A stretch of DNA of 64,000 nucleotides. It comes from Pseudooceanicola antarcticus (lineage in GTDB: Bacteria; Pseudomonadota; Alphaproteobacteria; Rhodobacterales; Rhodobacteraceae). Under the pieces are notes generated by a model. It ran no database searches. It was not told the DNA's origin and worked only from the letters and a program-made list of their open reading frames with translations. The translations under genes were made by a program, and so were the position numbers. The stretch covers positions 1 to 64,000 of the forward strand of contig NZ_OBEA01000002.1 in assembly GCF_900215355.1 (NCBI RefSeq), written 5' to 3'. Below, piece after piece: positions 1 to 8,610 of this stretch (position 1 is its first letter; every line of letters begins with the position of its first letter).

Positions 1-74
1 CCCGGAAGTTAAGTGCCGTCGCGCTGATGGTACTGCGGCTTAAGTCGTGGGAGAGTAAGTCGCCGCCAGACCTA
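1..74 (+). rRNA. rrf: 5S ribosomal RNA, 3' part
   Basis: The window opens inside a 5S rRNA gene. The stretch reading GGAAGTTAAG, then GATGGTACTGC and GTGGGAGAGTA, matches the conserved 3' half of bacterial 5S rRNA. The 5' part lies before the window. The exact 3' end is estimated from the usual position shortly after GTCGCCGCCAG. It is the last gene of an rRNA operon, followed closely by a terminator; no trailing tRNA is visible. Confidence 0.93.
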
Positions 75-107
75 GTAAAGATCCAATAAAACGATGAAAT
101 CTAAGAC

Positions 108-140
108 AAAACCGGCCGCCCCAAAAGGGCGGCCGGTTTT
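108..140 (+). terminator. rRNA operon terminator
   Basis: A perfect 14-bp stem (108-121 with 127-140) with loop CAAAA. The arms begin with AAAA and end in TTTT, so the hairpin carries its own U tract and may work in both directions. It lies about 35 bases after the 5S end. Confidence 0.93.
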
Positions 141-421
141 GCATTTGGGACAGCTACTCACGCAAGCTGAGGAGCTCTCGCCTCTCGAGGCTCTGCGCTT
201 CGCCATGTGAGTGGTCGAGGCAGAGAGCCAGGGTCTTCCTTGCCAGGCGGCTACTGTATGGGGTGCTTGCTTCCGCCGTCTCGATCAGCCCCAGTCGCCC
301 GGCGGGCGGGCCCAGACCTGTCCTTGTCACCCTTCGGCGCCCAGAGCAGAGGCGCTGTGCGCGTCCGTGAGGGCCTGGTCGAGCGAGGGGGCGCCTTGGA
401 GCTACTCCAACCCAGGCGATC
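141..421. other. intergenic, no gene recognised
   Basis: Between the rRNA terminator and the 3' end of the MarR gene. Open frames cross it in two frames, but they have no recognisable product and start and stop without regard to a ribosome binding site. I see no tRNA or repeat here. Confidence 0.5.
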
Positions 422-901
422 TTACGCGGGCCGTCCCTTCAGCTCTCCGACGTCCAGCACGGGGGAGGCGTCCATCTCGTCGGCGTCCAGCATCGCCGCG
501 ACGCGCTCCAGGGACGCGATGAGCTGCGCCTGCTCCCAGTCCTCCAGAGCCTCGAACTTGCGAACGTAGCGTTGTTGTAGGGGATCGGGGGCATTGGCCA
601 GGGTCTCCCGACCCTTCTCGGTGACCGCGATGTTCATCTGCCGGCGGTCCACCTCGCTGCGCTCGCGGCTGACCATGCCCTGGCGCTGCAGCTTGTCCAG
701 CAGCGCGGTGACGGTGCCCTGGGTCACTCCCATCTGCACCGACAGCCCCTTGGGCGTTGTGAGGCCCTTCTCGGCCACCAGCTGCAGCACGCGGAACTGC
801 ACGGGGCTGAGCCCCGCAGCGCTCGCCAGTTCTTTTCCGAAAAGCTCTGTCGCGCGCAGGATTCGCCGGAGCGCGATCAGGCTGTCATCCGTGCGATCCA
901 T
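422..901 (-). CDS. ectR: MarR-family regulator, EctR-like
   Basis: Winged-helix MarR-family repressor of about 159 residues. Helix-rich N terminus (RRILRATELFGKELA), then the HTH and recognition region (LSVQMGVTQGTVTALLDKLQ), then the wing with the DRRQ signature. It is transcribed away from ectA. A MarR-type regulator in this position, EctR, is known to control ectoine genes in other bacteria, so control of the adjacent ectABC-ask operon by osmotic state is a well-based inference. The frame is open up to an ATG at 994. However, the codons between 994 and about 916 are AT-rich and unlike coding DNA nearby, and the methionine at 901 gives the usual N terminus with GGGG upstream; 916 is a further alternative. 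Confidence 0.85.
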   Translation of the reverse strand: MDRTDDSLIALRRILRATELFGKELASAAGLSPVQFRVLQLVAEKGLTTPKGLSVQMGVTQGTVTALLDKLQRQGMVSRERSEVDRRQMNIAVTEKGRETLANAPDPLQQRYVRKFEALEDWEQAQLIASLERVAAMLDADEMDASPVLDVGELKGRPA

Positions 902-1046
902 GCCGGTTAGCCCCATCTTCAAAGGTGTACCATCGTCGCACCCTGAGCTCGGGAAGGCAATTCTTTGCCTATATGTATCAAAATCATTACGCATGACTTA
1001 AGAAAAATGGCGTGTAGCCCTTAAAATCAAGAGCAAAACACCGAAA

Positions 1047-1119
1047 AACCCAAGAAAATATGGGTTCGGGGAAGAAAATTACTTTGAGTGGTTGAAATAA
1101 TTTCTCGTGGAGTTATTTT
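1047..1119 (+). promoter_or_regulatory. ectoine operon promoter and candidate operators
   Basis: The 150-base gap between ectR and ectA is strikingly AT-rich against its surroundings. A candidate sigma70-type promoter is TTGAAA (1092-1097), 16 bp, TATTTT (1114-1119), placing the start of transcription near 1126. An inverted repeat AACCCA-N8-TGGGTT lies at 1047-1066, and GAAATAATTTC at 1094-1104 is a palindrome around one base that sits inside the promoter. Either could bind the MarR-type regulator. Promoter and operators are read by eye only. Confidence 0.45.
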
Positions 1120-1149
1120 GATTGGCGAAGCAACAAGAGTGCGAGACAC

Positions 1150-1692
1150 ATGCTTGACGGAAGTGGAACACTACGACCGACCAACCTGACGCTGCGGAAG
1201 CCGACCTCCGAGGACGGTTCCGCCATCTGGGACCTCGTGCGCGCCTGCAAGCCGCTGGACGAGAACTCGATGTATTGCAACCTGGTGCAGTGCGATCATT
1301 TCGCCGACACCTGCGTGCTGGCCGAAGAAGCCGAGAAGGGCGTCATCGGCTGGATCTCGGGCCATATGGTCCCGAGCGATCCGGGTACGCTCTTCGTCTG
1401 GCAGGTGGCCGTTTCGGCCGAGGCGCGCGGCATGGGGCTGGGGGGCAAGATGCTCTCTCATCTCGTGAACCGCGACGGGCTGGATGTGGAACGCATCAAG
1501 ACCACCATCACGGCGGACAACGAGGCCTCCTGGGCGCTCTTCCGTCGCTTCTCTGACCGTATGGGCGGCGATCTGAGCCACGCGCCCCATTACACGCGGT
1601 CCGACCACTTCGATGGCGCCCACGCCACCGAACACATGGTCACGATTGAGCTCGGCTCCGAAGCAGGCTCGGCGGCGAAGAAAGCCGCCTGA
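1150..1692 (+). CDS. ectA: L-2,4-diaminobutyrate N-gamma-acetyltransferase EctA
   Basis: GNAT-fold acetyltransferase, 180 residues, catalysing the second step of ectoine synthesis: acetyl-CoA plus L-2,4-diaminobutyrate gives N-gamma-acetyldiaminobutyrate. The N terminus (LTLRKPTSEDGSAIWDLV) is the typical EctA start. The acetyl-CoA binding loop is RGMGLGGKML, about residues 96-105. First gene of ectA-ectB-ectC-ask, which lie on one strand, and its product is the substrate of EctC two genes on. Cytoplasmic. Length is normal for the family. The upstream Shine-Dalgarno sequence is weak. Confidence 0.97.
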   Translation: MLDGSGTLRPTNLTLRKPTSEDGSAIWDLVRACKPLDENSMYCNLVQCDHFADTCVLAEEAEKGVIGWISGHMVPSDPGTLFVWQVAVSAEARGMGLGGKMLSHLVNRDGLDVERIKTTITADNEASWALFRRFSDRMGGDLSHAPHYTRSDHFDGAHATEHMVTIELGSEAGSAAKKAA

Positions 1693-1739
1693 GCCCGCGC
1701 GCTCGACCCCCCATCCCCCAATCCCCCGAGGTACCCCCA

Positions 1740-3026
1740 ATGACGACTGTTACGACAGGCGACAAATCGATCTTTACCCGACGTGAGTCCGAGGCGCGCA
1801 GCTACTGCCGCAGCTTCGACACCGTCTTCACCAAGGCCAGCGGCTCGATCATGACCGACGCCGAAGGGCGCGAGTACATCGACTTCCTGGCCGGCTGCTC
1901 CTCGCTGAACTACGGGCATAATGACCCGGACATGAAGCAGGCGCTGATCGAGCATATCTCGGCCGATGGCATCACCCATGGCCTGGACATGTACACCCAG
2001 ACCAAGGCCGACTTCCTGCAGAGCTTCGAGGACAACATCCTCAAGCCGCGCGGCATGGACCACAAGGTGATGATGGTCGGCCCGACCGGCACCAATGCCG
2101 TTGAAGCTGCCATGAAGCTGGCCCGCAAGGTCACTGGCCGCTCCAACATCGTGGCCTTCACCAACGGTTTCCACGGCATGACCCTGGGCGCCCTGGCGGC
2201 GACCGGCAACGAAGGCAAGCGCGGCGGTGCAGGCATGGACCTGCACGGCGTGACCCGCATGCCCTACGAAGGCGCCTTCGGTGAAGACGTCGACACGCTG
2301 TCGATCATCGAACAGATGCTGGACAACCCCAGCTCGGGCATCGACGCCCCCGCGGCCTTCCTGCTGGAGCCCGTGCAGGGCGAAGGCGGCCTGAACGCCG
2401 CGTCGAAGGAATGGATCGAAGGGATCGCCAAGCTGGCCAAGAAGCATGGCTCGCTGCTGATCCTCGACGATATCCAGGCCGGTATCGGCCGCACCGGCAC
2501 CTTCTTCTCGTTCGAGGAGATGGACGTGCAGCCCGACCTGATCCCGATGGCAAAAAGCCTCTCGGGCATGGGCCTGCCCTTCGCCGCGCTGCTGGTGCGT
2601 CCGCAGCATGACGTCTGGAAGCCCGCCGAGCACAACGGCACCTTCCGCGGCAACACCCATGCCTTCGTCACCGCCCGCGTGGCGATCGAGAAGTTCTGGG
2701 CCGACGATGCCTTCCAGAAGGAGATCGAGACCAAGTCCGCGATCCTCTCGGAAGCGATGCATGAGCTGGCCAAGGAGATTCCCGGTGCAACGGTCAAGGG
2801 CCGTGGCATGATGATGGGTGTCGACGTGGGCTCCGGCGATCTTGCCGCCGAGATCTGCGCCGAATCCTTCCGTCAGGGCCTGATCATCGAAACCTCGGGT
2901 GCCGAGGACGAGGTGGTCAAGGTGCTGGCCCCTCTCACCACGCCGGTGGAAACCTTCCGCAAGGGTCTGAAGATCCTGCTGGAAGCCGCCGCCAAACAGA
3001 ACCAGATGCAAATCGCTGCGGAGTAA
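1740..3026 (+). CDS. ectB: L-2,4-diaminobutyrate transaminase EctB
   Basis: PLP-dependent class III aminotransferase, 428 residues, making L-2,4-diaminobutyrate from L-aspartate semialdehyde with glutamate as amino donor, the first committed step to ectoine. Visible are the cofactor phosphate-binding GPTGTNAVEAA region, the LILDDIQAGIGRTG motif with the PLP-ring aspartate, and the Schiff-base lysine K272 in MAKSLSG. GAGG before the ATG supports the start. The gap to ectC is only 5 bases and the ectC ribosome site (GGAG) lies in the last codons of this gene, so the two are probably translationally coupled. Confidence 0.97.
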   Translation: MTTVTTGDKSIFTRRESEARSYCRSFDTVFTKASGSIMTDAEGREYIDFLAGCSSLNYGHNDPDMKQALIEHISADGITHGLDMYTQTKADFLQSFEDNILKPRGMDHKVMMVGPTGTNAVEAAMKLARKVTGRSNIVAFTNGFHGMTLGALAATGNEGKRGGAGMDLHGVTRMPYEGAFGEDVDTLSIIEQMLDNPSSGIDAPAAFLLEPVQGEGGLNAASKEWIEGIAKLAKKHGSLLILDDIQAGIGRTGTFFSFEEMDVQPDLIPMAKSLSGMGLPFAALLVRPQHDVWKPAEHNGTFRGNTHAFVTARVAIEKFWADDAFQKEIETKSAILSEAMHELAKEIPGATVKGRGMMMGVDVGSGDLAAEICAESFRQGLIIETSGAEDEVVKVLAPLTTPVETFRKGLKILLEAAAKQNQMQIAAE

Positions 3027-3031
3027 TCCCC

Positions 3032-3424
3032 ATGATCGTTCGTGACTTCAACAAGATCACCACTGAAGAAAAAGACCGCGTCGTTTCCGATGCCAATTGG
3101 ACCTCGGTCCGCATGCTGCTGGCCGACGACGGCATGGGCTTTTCCTTCCACATCACCTTCCTGGAAGCCGGTTCGGAGCACACGTTCCACTACAAGAACC
3201 ACTTCGAGAGCGTCTACTGCATGAAGGGCAAGGGCCGGATCACCGACCTGGCCACCGGCGAGACGCACGAAATCCACCCCGGTGTCATGTACGCGCTCAA
3301 CGAGCACGACAAGCACACCCTGGTCGCCGATGAAGAGCTGGTCATGGCCTGCTGCTTCAACCCGCCGGTGACCGGCAACGAAGTGCACCGCGAAGACGGC
3401 TCCTACGCGCTGGAAGACGCCTGA
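3032..3424 (+). CDS. ectC: L-ectoine synthase EctC
   Basis: Cupin-fold ectoine synthase, 130 residues, cyclising N-gamma-acetyldiaminobutyrate to ectoine. In the structurally studied Paenibacillus enzyme iron is bound by Glu57, Tyr85 and His93; here E59, Y87 and H95 sit at exactly the same spacing, shifted by two. The C-terminal N-E-V-H motif (E117, H119) is also present. The enzyme therefore looks intact. No ectD (ectoine hydroxylase) follows, so the product is expected to be ectoine and not hydroxyectoine unless ectD is elsewhere. Confidence 0.97.
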   Translation: MIVRDFNKITTEEKDRVVSDANWTSVRMLLADDGMGFSFHITFLEAGSEHTFHYKNHFESVYCMKGKGRITDLATGETHEIHPGVMYALNEHDKHTLVADEELVMACCFNPPVTGNEVHREDGSYALEDA

Positions 3425-3507
3425 GGCGCGGGCCGGGCGTTCTGCCCGGCCCCCTCTCTTCCCCCCATAACAAGGAGCCCGGCTGGACAGGGCCGGGAGA
3501 CCCCCAA

Positions 3508-4944
3508 GTGACTTTTGCAAACCATACCGTTGAAAAGATCGGCGGCACCTCGATGTCGAAGGTGCACGAGCTGCGTGACAGCCTGCTGATCGGCGATTCC
3601 GAGAACCCCTATGGCCGGGTCTTTGTCGTCTCGGCCTTCGGCGGCATTACCAACCTGCTGCTCGAGCACAAGAAATCCGGTCAGCCCGGTGTCTATGCGC
3701 TGTTCTCCAACGACGACAACGCGCACGGCTGGCTCGACGCTCTGTCGGATGTGGCGCAGGCCATGCGCGAGGCGCACGGCGTCGTGCTGGACCACCCCGC
3801 CGACATCCACGCCGCGGATGAATTTGTCCGCGAGCGGATCGAGGGCGCACGCTCCTGCCTGTTCGACCTGCAGCGTCTATGCTCTTACGGCCACTTCCGC
3901 CTCAGCGACCACATGATGGACATCCGCGAGCTGCTGTCGGGGCTGGGCGAGAGCCATTCGGCCTATGTCACCACCCTGATGCTGCAACGCGCTGGCGTGA
4001 ACGCCCGCTGCGTCGATCTCTCGGGCTGGCGCGACGAGAGCGAGCTGACCCTGGAAGAGCGCATCACCGCCGGTTTCGACCAGGTGGATTTCGCCACCGA
4101 GCTGCCCATCGTCACCGGCTATGCCCAGTGTACCGAAGGCCTGATGCGCGAGTTCGACCGCGGCTATTCCGAGGTGACCTTCGCCAATATCGCCGCGCTG
4201 ACCAAGGCGCATGAGGCGATCATCCACAAGGAATTCCACCTCTCCTCTGCCGACCCGAAGCTGGTCGGTGCGGACGCGGTGCGCAAGCTGGGCCACACCA
4301 ACTACGACGTGGCCGACCAGCTGTCGAACCTCGGCATGGAAGCGATCCATCCCAAGGCCGCCAAGATCCTGCGCAAGGCGGGCATCTCGCTGCGCGTCGC
4401 CAATGCCTTCGAGCCGAAGGACCCCGGTACGCTGATCGACGAAGAGGCCGCCGAGACCGCTTCGGTCGATATCGTCACCGGCCTCGGTGTCGTGGCGCTG
4501 GAGGTCTTCGAGCAGGACATGGTGGGCGTGAAGGGTTACGACCAGCAGATCCTGGAAGTGCTGGCCCGCCACAAGGTGCGCATCGTCTCCAAGGGCTCGA
4601 ACGCCAACACGATCACCCACTACCTGGACGCGCCGCTGAAGGCGATCCGCCGCGTCGAGCGTGACCTGGTGAAGGCCTTCCCGAACGCCCAGGTCCGTAT
4701 CAATCGCCTGGCGCTGGTGTCGGTTATCGGCCGCTCGCTCGATGGCCTGGAAGTCACTGAACGCGGCCTGGCCGCCCTGCGCGAGGGTGGGGTGAAATGC
4801 CTGGCCGTGCAGCATGTGCCGGGTTCGGTCGACGTGCAGTTCCTGGCCGCCTCGGATGCCGAGGACAAGGCCACGACGCTGCTGCACCGCGCCCTGGTCG
4901 AGGATCAGGCAGAGGCGCCGTCAAAGCAGCTGAAAGCTGCCTGA
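3508..4944 (+). CDS. ask: aspartate kinase, ectoine-type (Ask_Ect)
   Basis: Aspartokinase of 478 residues beginning VEKIGGTSMS, the ATP-binding motif of the amino acid kinase fold. Two ACT-type segments follow in the C-terminal third (around VGVKGYDQQILEVL and LALVSVIGRSLDGLEV). Kinases that close ectABC operons form the Ask_Ect group and are thought to supply aspartyl phosphate for ectoine without the lysine/threonine feedback of the housekeeping enzyme. GTG start with GGGAGA upstream. The 83-base gap after ectC has no strong terminator. It is last in the operon and convergent with the next gene. Confidence 0.95.
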   Translation: MTFANHTVEKIGGTSMSKVHELRDSLLIGDSENPYGRVFVVSAFGGITNLLLEHKKSGQPGVYALFSNDDNAHGWLDALSDVAQAMREAHGVVLDHPADIHAADEFVRERIEGARSCLFDLQRLCSYGHFRLSDHMMDIRELLSGLGESHSAYVTTLMLQRAGVNARCVDLSGWRDESELTLEERITAGFDQVDFATELPIVTGYAQCTEGLMREFDRGYSEVTFANIAALTKAHEAIIHKEFHLSSADPKLVGADAVRKLGHTNYDVADQLSNLGMEAIHPKAAKILRKAGISLRVANAFEPKDPGTLIDEEAAETASVDIVTGLGVVALEVFEQDMVGVKGYDQQILEVLARHKVRIVSKGSNANTITHYLDAPLKAIRRVERDLVKAFPNAQVRINRLALVSVIGRSLDGLEVTERGLAALREGGVKCLAVQHVPGSVDVQFLAASDAEDKATTLLHRALVEDQAEAPSKQLKAA

Positions 4945-4950
4945 GAAATT

Positions 4951-5034
4951 CCGGCCCCGTGACACTCGGGGGCCGGTCCGGTTGGGGGAGAAGCCGTCCG
5001 CAGCGCCGCAAGGCCGCGGGCGGCTTCATTATTT
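4951..5034. terminator. hairpins ending the ectoine operon
   Basis: Two hairpins lie between the convergent ask and CheB-CheR genes. The first is CCGGCCCC (4951-4958) with GGGGCCGG (4969-4976). The second is a 12-bp stem, 4990-5001 with 5016-5027, with one G-T wobble and followed by ATTATTT. The second is the better terminator for ask. Confidence 0.6.
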
Positions 5035-5053
5035 CCGCTGATCTTCGCCGCCG

Positions 5054-7678
5054 TCACGTTTCGTTGTCCTGGACGCTCTGCCCCACGGCTTTTGTCATCG
5101 AGGTCGAGGCCCGCTGGTCGATCAGCGAGATCGTCAGCCCGGTCAGATCCGACTTGCCATCGGCATAGGGCGAGAAGGCCAGCCGGTAGTTGGCCTCTGC
5201 CGTGTCGATGGTGAATTCCTTCGGCTGGCGCAGGTTGAAGACCTCTGCCGCGGGGCTGGAAAGCGAGGGGAAGCCCTCGGGGATGGTCAGCTGCGACAGG
5301 TGCAATCCGATGGTCGGGATCTCTCCGATCTTAAAGAACTCGCGCGCCAGGTCCGAAGCGCGGCGCACCATCAGTGCCGGGTCCACCGCCAGCACCACGA
5401 AGGGCACGTCGGTCAGGATCGCATCCAGATCCGCCAGCACCGCCTGCAGCTCGGCCGAGTTGATCTGCAGCTCTTCGTTCACCGTGATCAGCTCTTCATT
5501 GGCCGACTGAAGCTCCTCGTTCGAGGTCTCGAGCTCTTCGTTGGTGGCCTGCAACTCTTCGTTGGTCGACTGCATCTCTTCGTTGACCGATTGCAGCTCT
5601 TCGTTGGTGGTCTGCAATTCCTCGACCGTCTGCTGCAAGGCCTCCTGGGTCGAGCGCATGTCGGCTTCCATCCGTTCGACATAGGCGCGGTCGTCGCTGT
5701 CCAGCCCCTGGCGCTCGTGCAGCGCTTCGTCGACATGGCGGGTCTCGATGGCAATCAGGCAGTTGTCGGCCTTCGAGGCCTGGGCGCTCATCGGGTAGCA
5801 GCGGAAGCGTACGCGATTGGTTTCGGCCAGCTCGAAGCTGTGCCAGCGAGAGCTGCGCTGGCAGCGCCCCTTGAGAGCGATGGCAATCAGGCTCATCACC
5901 TCGTCGCGCAGGGGGCGGCGCAGCAGGCGGGTGTTCATCGCCAGCGGGCCGCTTTCATTCAGCTCGATGAAGGGAGAGATATCGCCGATGATCCGCAGGA
6001 TGTCGCCGCCGCGGGTGGCGATGAAGCCGGTCGGCGCGACCGATTTCACCAGCGCGTCGAACATGCCGTCTTCGCTGTCCGTACCCTCTCGCGCCGGCGG
6101 TCGTTCCCCGGCCTCGGCCACGCCCTGGCGGTAGCCCCCGGACGAGAGTTCGGGGAAACGGTAGTTCGCCACCCGGCTTGTGCGGCGCTTGGCATAGATC
6201 TTCTCGCTGCCGTGGAAGGGTTCAAAATGCGCCTCAAGCGCGCCGACGGTCTCTGAGGTGCCGAGGAACAGCATCCCCTGGGGCGCCAGTGCGTAGTGGA
6301 TGCGATAGAGGACGCGCTCCTGCAACGGGGCCTCGAAGTAGATCAGGAGGTTGCGGATCGAAACGAGGTCGAGATTGATGAAGGGCGGATCCTGGAAGAT
6401 GTTGTGGCGCGAGAACAGCGTCACGTCGCGCAGCTCGCGCGTCACATGCAGCTCATTGCCCGAGATATCGAAGTAGCGGGCCAGCAGGTGGCTGGGAATG
6501 TCCTGCGCCGCCGACACCGGGTATACCCCGCGCCGCGCCACGTCGAGGGCGCGGTCGTCGATATCCGTGGCGAAGATCTGCACCTGCCGCTTCTTCAGCG
6601 CCTTTGGGCCGCCCAGGGCCTCGGCAAAGAGGATGGCGATGGAATAGGCCTCTTCGCCGGTGGCGCAGCCGGTAACCCAGACCCGCAGCTGCCGTCCGCC
6701 CTCGCGGGCCACCAGCTCGTCGATCTGGATCTTGAGCTGATCGAACTGCAGCGGGTCGCGGAAGAACCGGGTGACCGAGATCAGCAGATCCTTGTAGAGC
6801 GCATCGACCTCTTCCTGCGCGGTGCGGCAATGGTCGACGTACTCGGCATAGGTCTCCAGTTGCAGCGCGGCCATCCGCCGGGCGATGCGGCGGTTGATCG
6901 TGGTTTCCTTGTAGCCGCGGAAATCCACGCCGGTGCGCGCCAGGAGGATCTGCAGAAGATCGGCCAGCTTGGTCGGGTGCTGGGCGGTGATCTTCAGGTC
7001 GTCGAAATTGCGCGGATGCACCAGGATGCGCTCGAACTGCTGACCGATCCGCTCGGGCGTCTGGGTCAGGTCGATGCAGCCGGTGGCGATGGCCGAGGCC
7101 GGCATGCCGTCGTATTTCGCCGAATCCACGTCCTGGGCGATGGTGATGCCCCCGGCCTCGCGGATCGCCTGCACCCCGTAGCTGCCATCCGAGCCGGTGC
7201 CCGACAGCACGATCCCCACGCTGCGCTCGCCGAACTGGTCCGCCAGGCTCTGGAACAGCCGGTCCGCCGAGGGCTTGGGGGTGGCGGGATGTCCGAAGGG
7301 TTCGGCCAGGCAGAGCTGGCCATCGCGGGCGATGACATCGGAATTGGGCGGGGTGACATAGATCGTGCCGGGCTCGGGCGTGACGCTGCCGCGCAGCTCG
7401 ACCACCGGCAGCCTGGTCTCGCGCGAGATCAGCGAGGTCAGCAGGCTCTTGTGGGTCGGGGACATGTGCTGCGCGATCACATAGGTCGCCGGCACCTTGT
7501 CCGAGAGGTTCTGGACCAGCAGCGTCGTGGCCTCAAGCCCGCCGGCCGAGGCGGCGATACCCACCACGGTCAGCGCCGGAGGCGCGTTCTCTTCGCTGCC
7601 CTCGGGCGGGGTCCGGGCTTCCGGCGAAATCTCCGAGGTATCAGCAGCCTGCTCTAGCTTGTCCGCATCATCATCCAT
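5054..7678 (-). CDS. CheB-CheR-PAS hybrid signalling protein
   Basis: Fused chemotaxis-type methylesterase and methyltransferase of 874 residues. CheB domain about 35-220 with the catalytic set S44, H71 and D164. CheR domain about 235-500 with the SAM motif VTGCATGEEAYSIAI. A long coiled coil, about 665-745, of repeated TNEELQ-type heptads follows, then a PAS domain to the C terminus. No histidine kinase or receiver domain is present, unlike many longer relatives. Such hybrids are probably not classical receptor-modifying enzymes, and many act in signal relays with PAS-type kinases. No chemotaxis genes are nearby. The divergent neighbour at 7938 has a kinase-dimerisation-like tail and is a candidate partner. 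Confidence 0.9.
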   Translation of the reverse strand: MDDDADKLEQAADTSEISPEARTPPEGSEENAPPALTVVGIAASAGGLEATTLLVQNLSDKVPATYVIAQHMSPTHKSLLTSLISRETRLPVVELRGSVTPEPGTIYVTPPNSDVIARDGQLCLAEPFGHPATPKPSADRLFQSLADQFGERSVGIVLSGTGSDGSYGVQAIREAGGITIAQDVDSAKYDGMPASAIATGCIDLTQTPERIGQQFERILVHPRNFDDLKITAQHPTKLADLLQILLARTGVDFRGYKETTINRRIARRMAALQLETYAEYVDHCRTAQEEVDALYKDLLISVTRFFRDPLQFDQLKIQIDELVAREGGRQLRVWVTGCATGEEAYSIAILFAEALGGPKALKKRQVQIFATDIDDRALDVARRGVYPVSAAQDIPSHLLARYFDISGNELHVTRELRDVTLFSRHNIFQDPPFINLDLVSIRNLLIYFEAPLQERVLYRIHYALAPQGMLFLGTSETVGALEAHFEPFHGSEKIYAKRRTSRVANYRFPELSSGGYRQGVAEAGERPPAREGTDSEDGMFDALVKSVAPTGFIATRGGDILRIIGDISPFIELNESGPLAMNTRLLRRPLRDEVMSLIAIALKGRCQRSSRWHSFELAETNRVRFRCYPMSAQASKADNCLIAIETRHVDEALHERQGLDSDDRAYVERMEADMRSTQEALQQTVEELQTTNEELQSVNEEMQSTNEELQATNEELETSNEELQSANEELITVNEELQINSAELQAVLADLDAILTDVPFVVLAVDPALMVRRASDLAREFFKIGEIPTIGLHLSQLTIPEGFPSLSSPAAEVFNLRQPKEFTIDTAEANYRLAFSPYADGKSDLTGLTISLIDQRASTSMTKAVGQSVQDNET

Positions 7679-7937
7679 GGCAGCCCCCTACCGGCATGAG
7701 ACTATCAAAACAGCCGTGCGTGGTGAAATACAACTAAAATTCAATGATTTACCACGAACCCGTATAAACTCGTCTGGTCTCGGGCAGGCCAGGGTAAGGA
7801 CAGGTGCGGGGGCAGCTGTTGACGACAGTGTTGAATTTATCTTGCCGGGCCCGTCGCCCTTAATCTTGTCTTAAGGGTTCGGTTCAATTCTGCGGGCGCG
7901 GCGAAGCCGTGGAACCCAACCTGAGCAGGAGCGGCAA

Positions 7938-8606
7938 GTGGCGACACGGGCTGAGCAGACGAAATTCGCCGGATACCTGGGCTGCGACGAGGCGACGGGT
8001 CGCTATCGCGTCCGCTCCATCGACATTTCCCACACGGGTCTGCTGCACAAGCTGACCTTTCCGGACCAACCCGCCCTTGAAGAGGTCTTCGTCGAGCCCC
8101 TGGCGCTGGAGATCTGCGACACTCTCGAGGGGATGGACAGCCAGGGAGAGATGCTGTCGCGTTCGGATTACGAGCTGTTGCTGCCCGGCGCGACCTTTCG
8201 CAAGCTGCGGCTGCACACCAGCTTTCACCCGACGCGAGGCTGCGAGGCCAGCTTCTGGTTCAGCTCCTTCGAGGGCCAGCCGCTGGTGGCCCTCCGGCAC
8301 TACACGGAGGCGCTGTCGCGGCTGCCCGAGATGGCCCAGGTCGGCAAGCTGGCGATCGAGACCATCGACCGGGTGCTGATCCCGGCGCTCAACGTGATCT
8401 CTTCGATCCGCGCCTCGGGGGCGCAGCATAACCTGCAGGTCTACGCCGATTACACCACGCGGCTGGTGCAGGAGGCCGATGACCTGATCCTCTACGCCGA
8501 GCTGGTCAAGCGACTGGTGCAGAACCAGGACATGTCCGGCGAGACCCTGGAGGCCGCCGAGGGCTTCCTGCCAGAGCAGCTGCGCCGGATCGCCCGCGGC
8601 GGTTAG
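7938..8606 (+). CDS. orphan protein with PAS-like and DHp-like parts
   Basis: Not a family I can name. 222 residues. The N-terminal 120 residues have the alternating beta/alpha look of a PAS-type sensor, ending in a W-F-S-S-F strand. Residues about 135-195 form two long helices (from VGKLAIETIDRV through YAELVKRLV) resembling the dimerisation and phosphotransfer hairpin of histidine kinases, but the usual phospho-accepting His is absent and no ATPase domain follows. The gene diverges from the CheB-CheR-PAS hybrid and its 3' end lies 4 bases from convergent znuA. A regulatory partner of the hybrid is possible but unproved. The GTG start has AGGAG upstream. Confidence 0.7.
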   Translation: MATRAEQTKFAGYLGCDEATGRYRVRSIDISHTGLLHKLTFPDQPALEEVFVEPLALEICDTLEGMDSQGEMLSRSDYELLLPGATFRKLRLHTSFHPTRGCEASFWFSSFEGQPLVALRHYTEALSRLPEMAQVGKLAIETIDRVLIPALNVISSIRASGAQHNLQVYADYTTRLVQEADDLILYAELVKRLVQNQDMSGETLEAAEGFLPEQLRRIARGG

Positions 8607-8610
8607 ACGT

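Noticed and set aside
74-421. tRNA after the 5S rRNA
   Set aside because: No T-loop GGTTCGAATCC-like motif or cloverleaf; the rRNA terminator follows directly.
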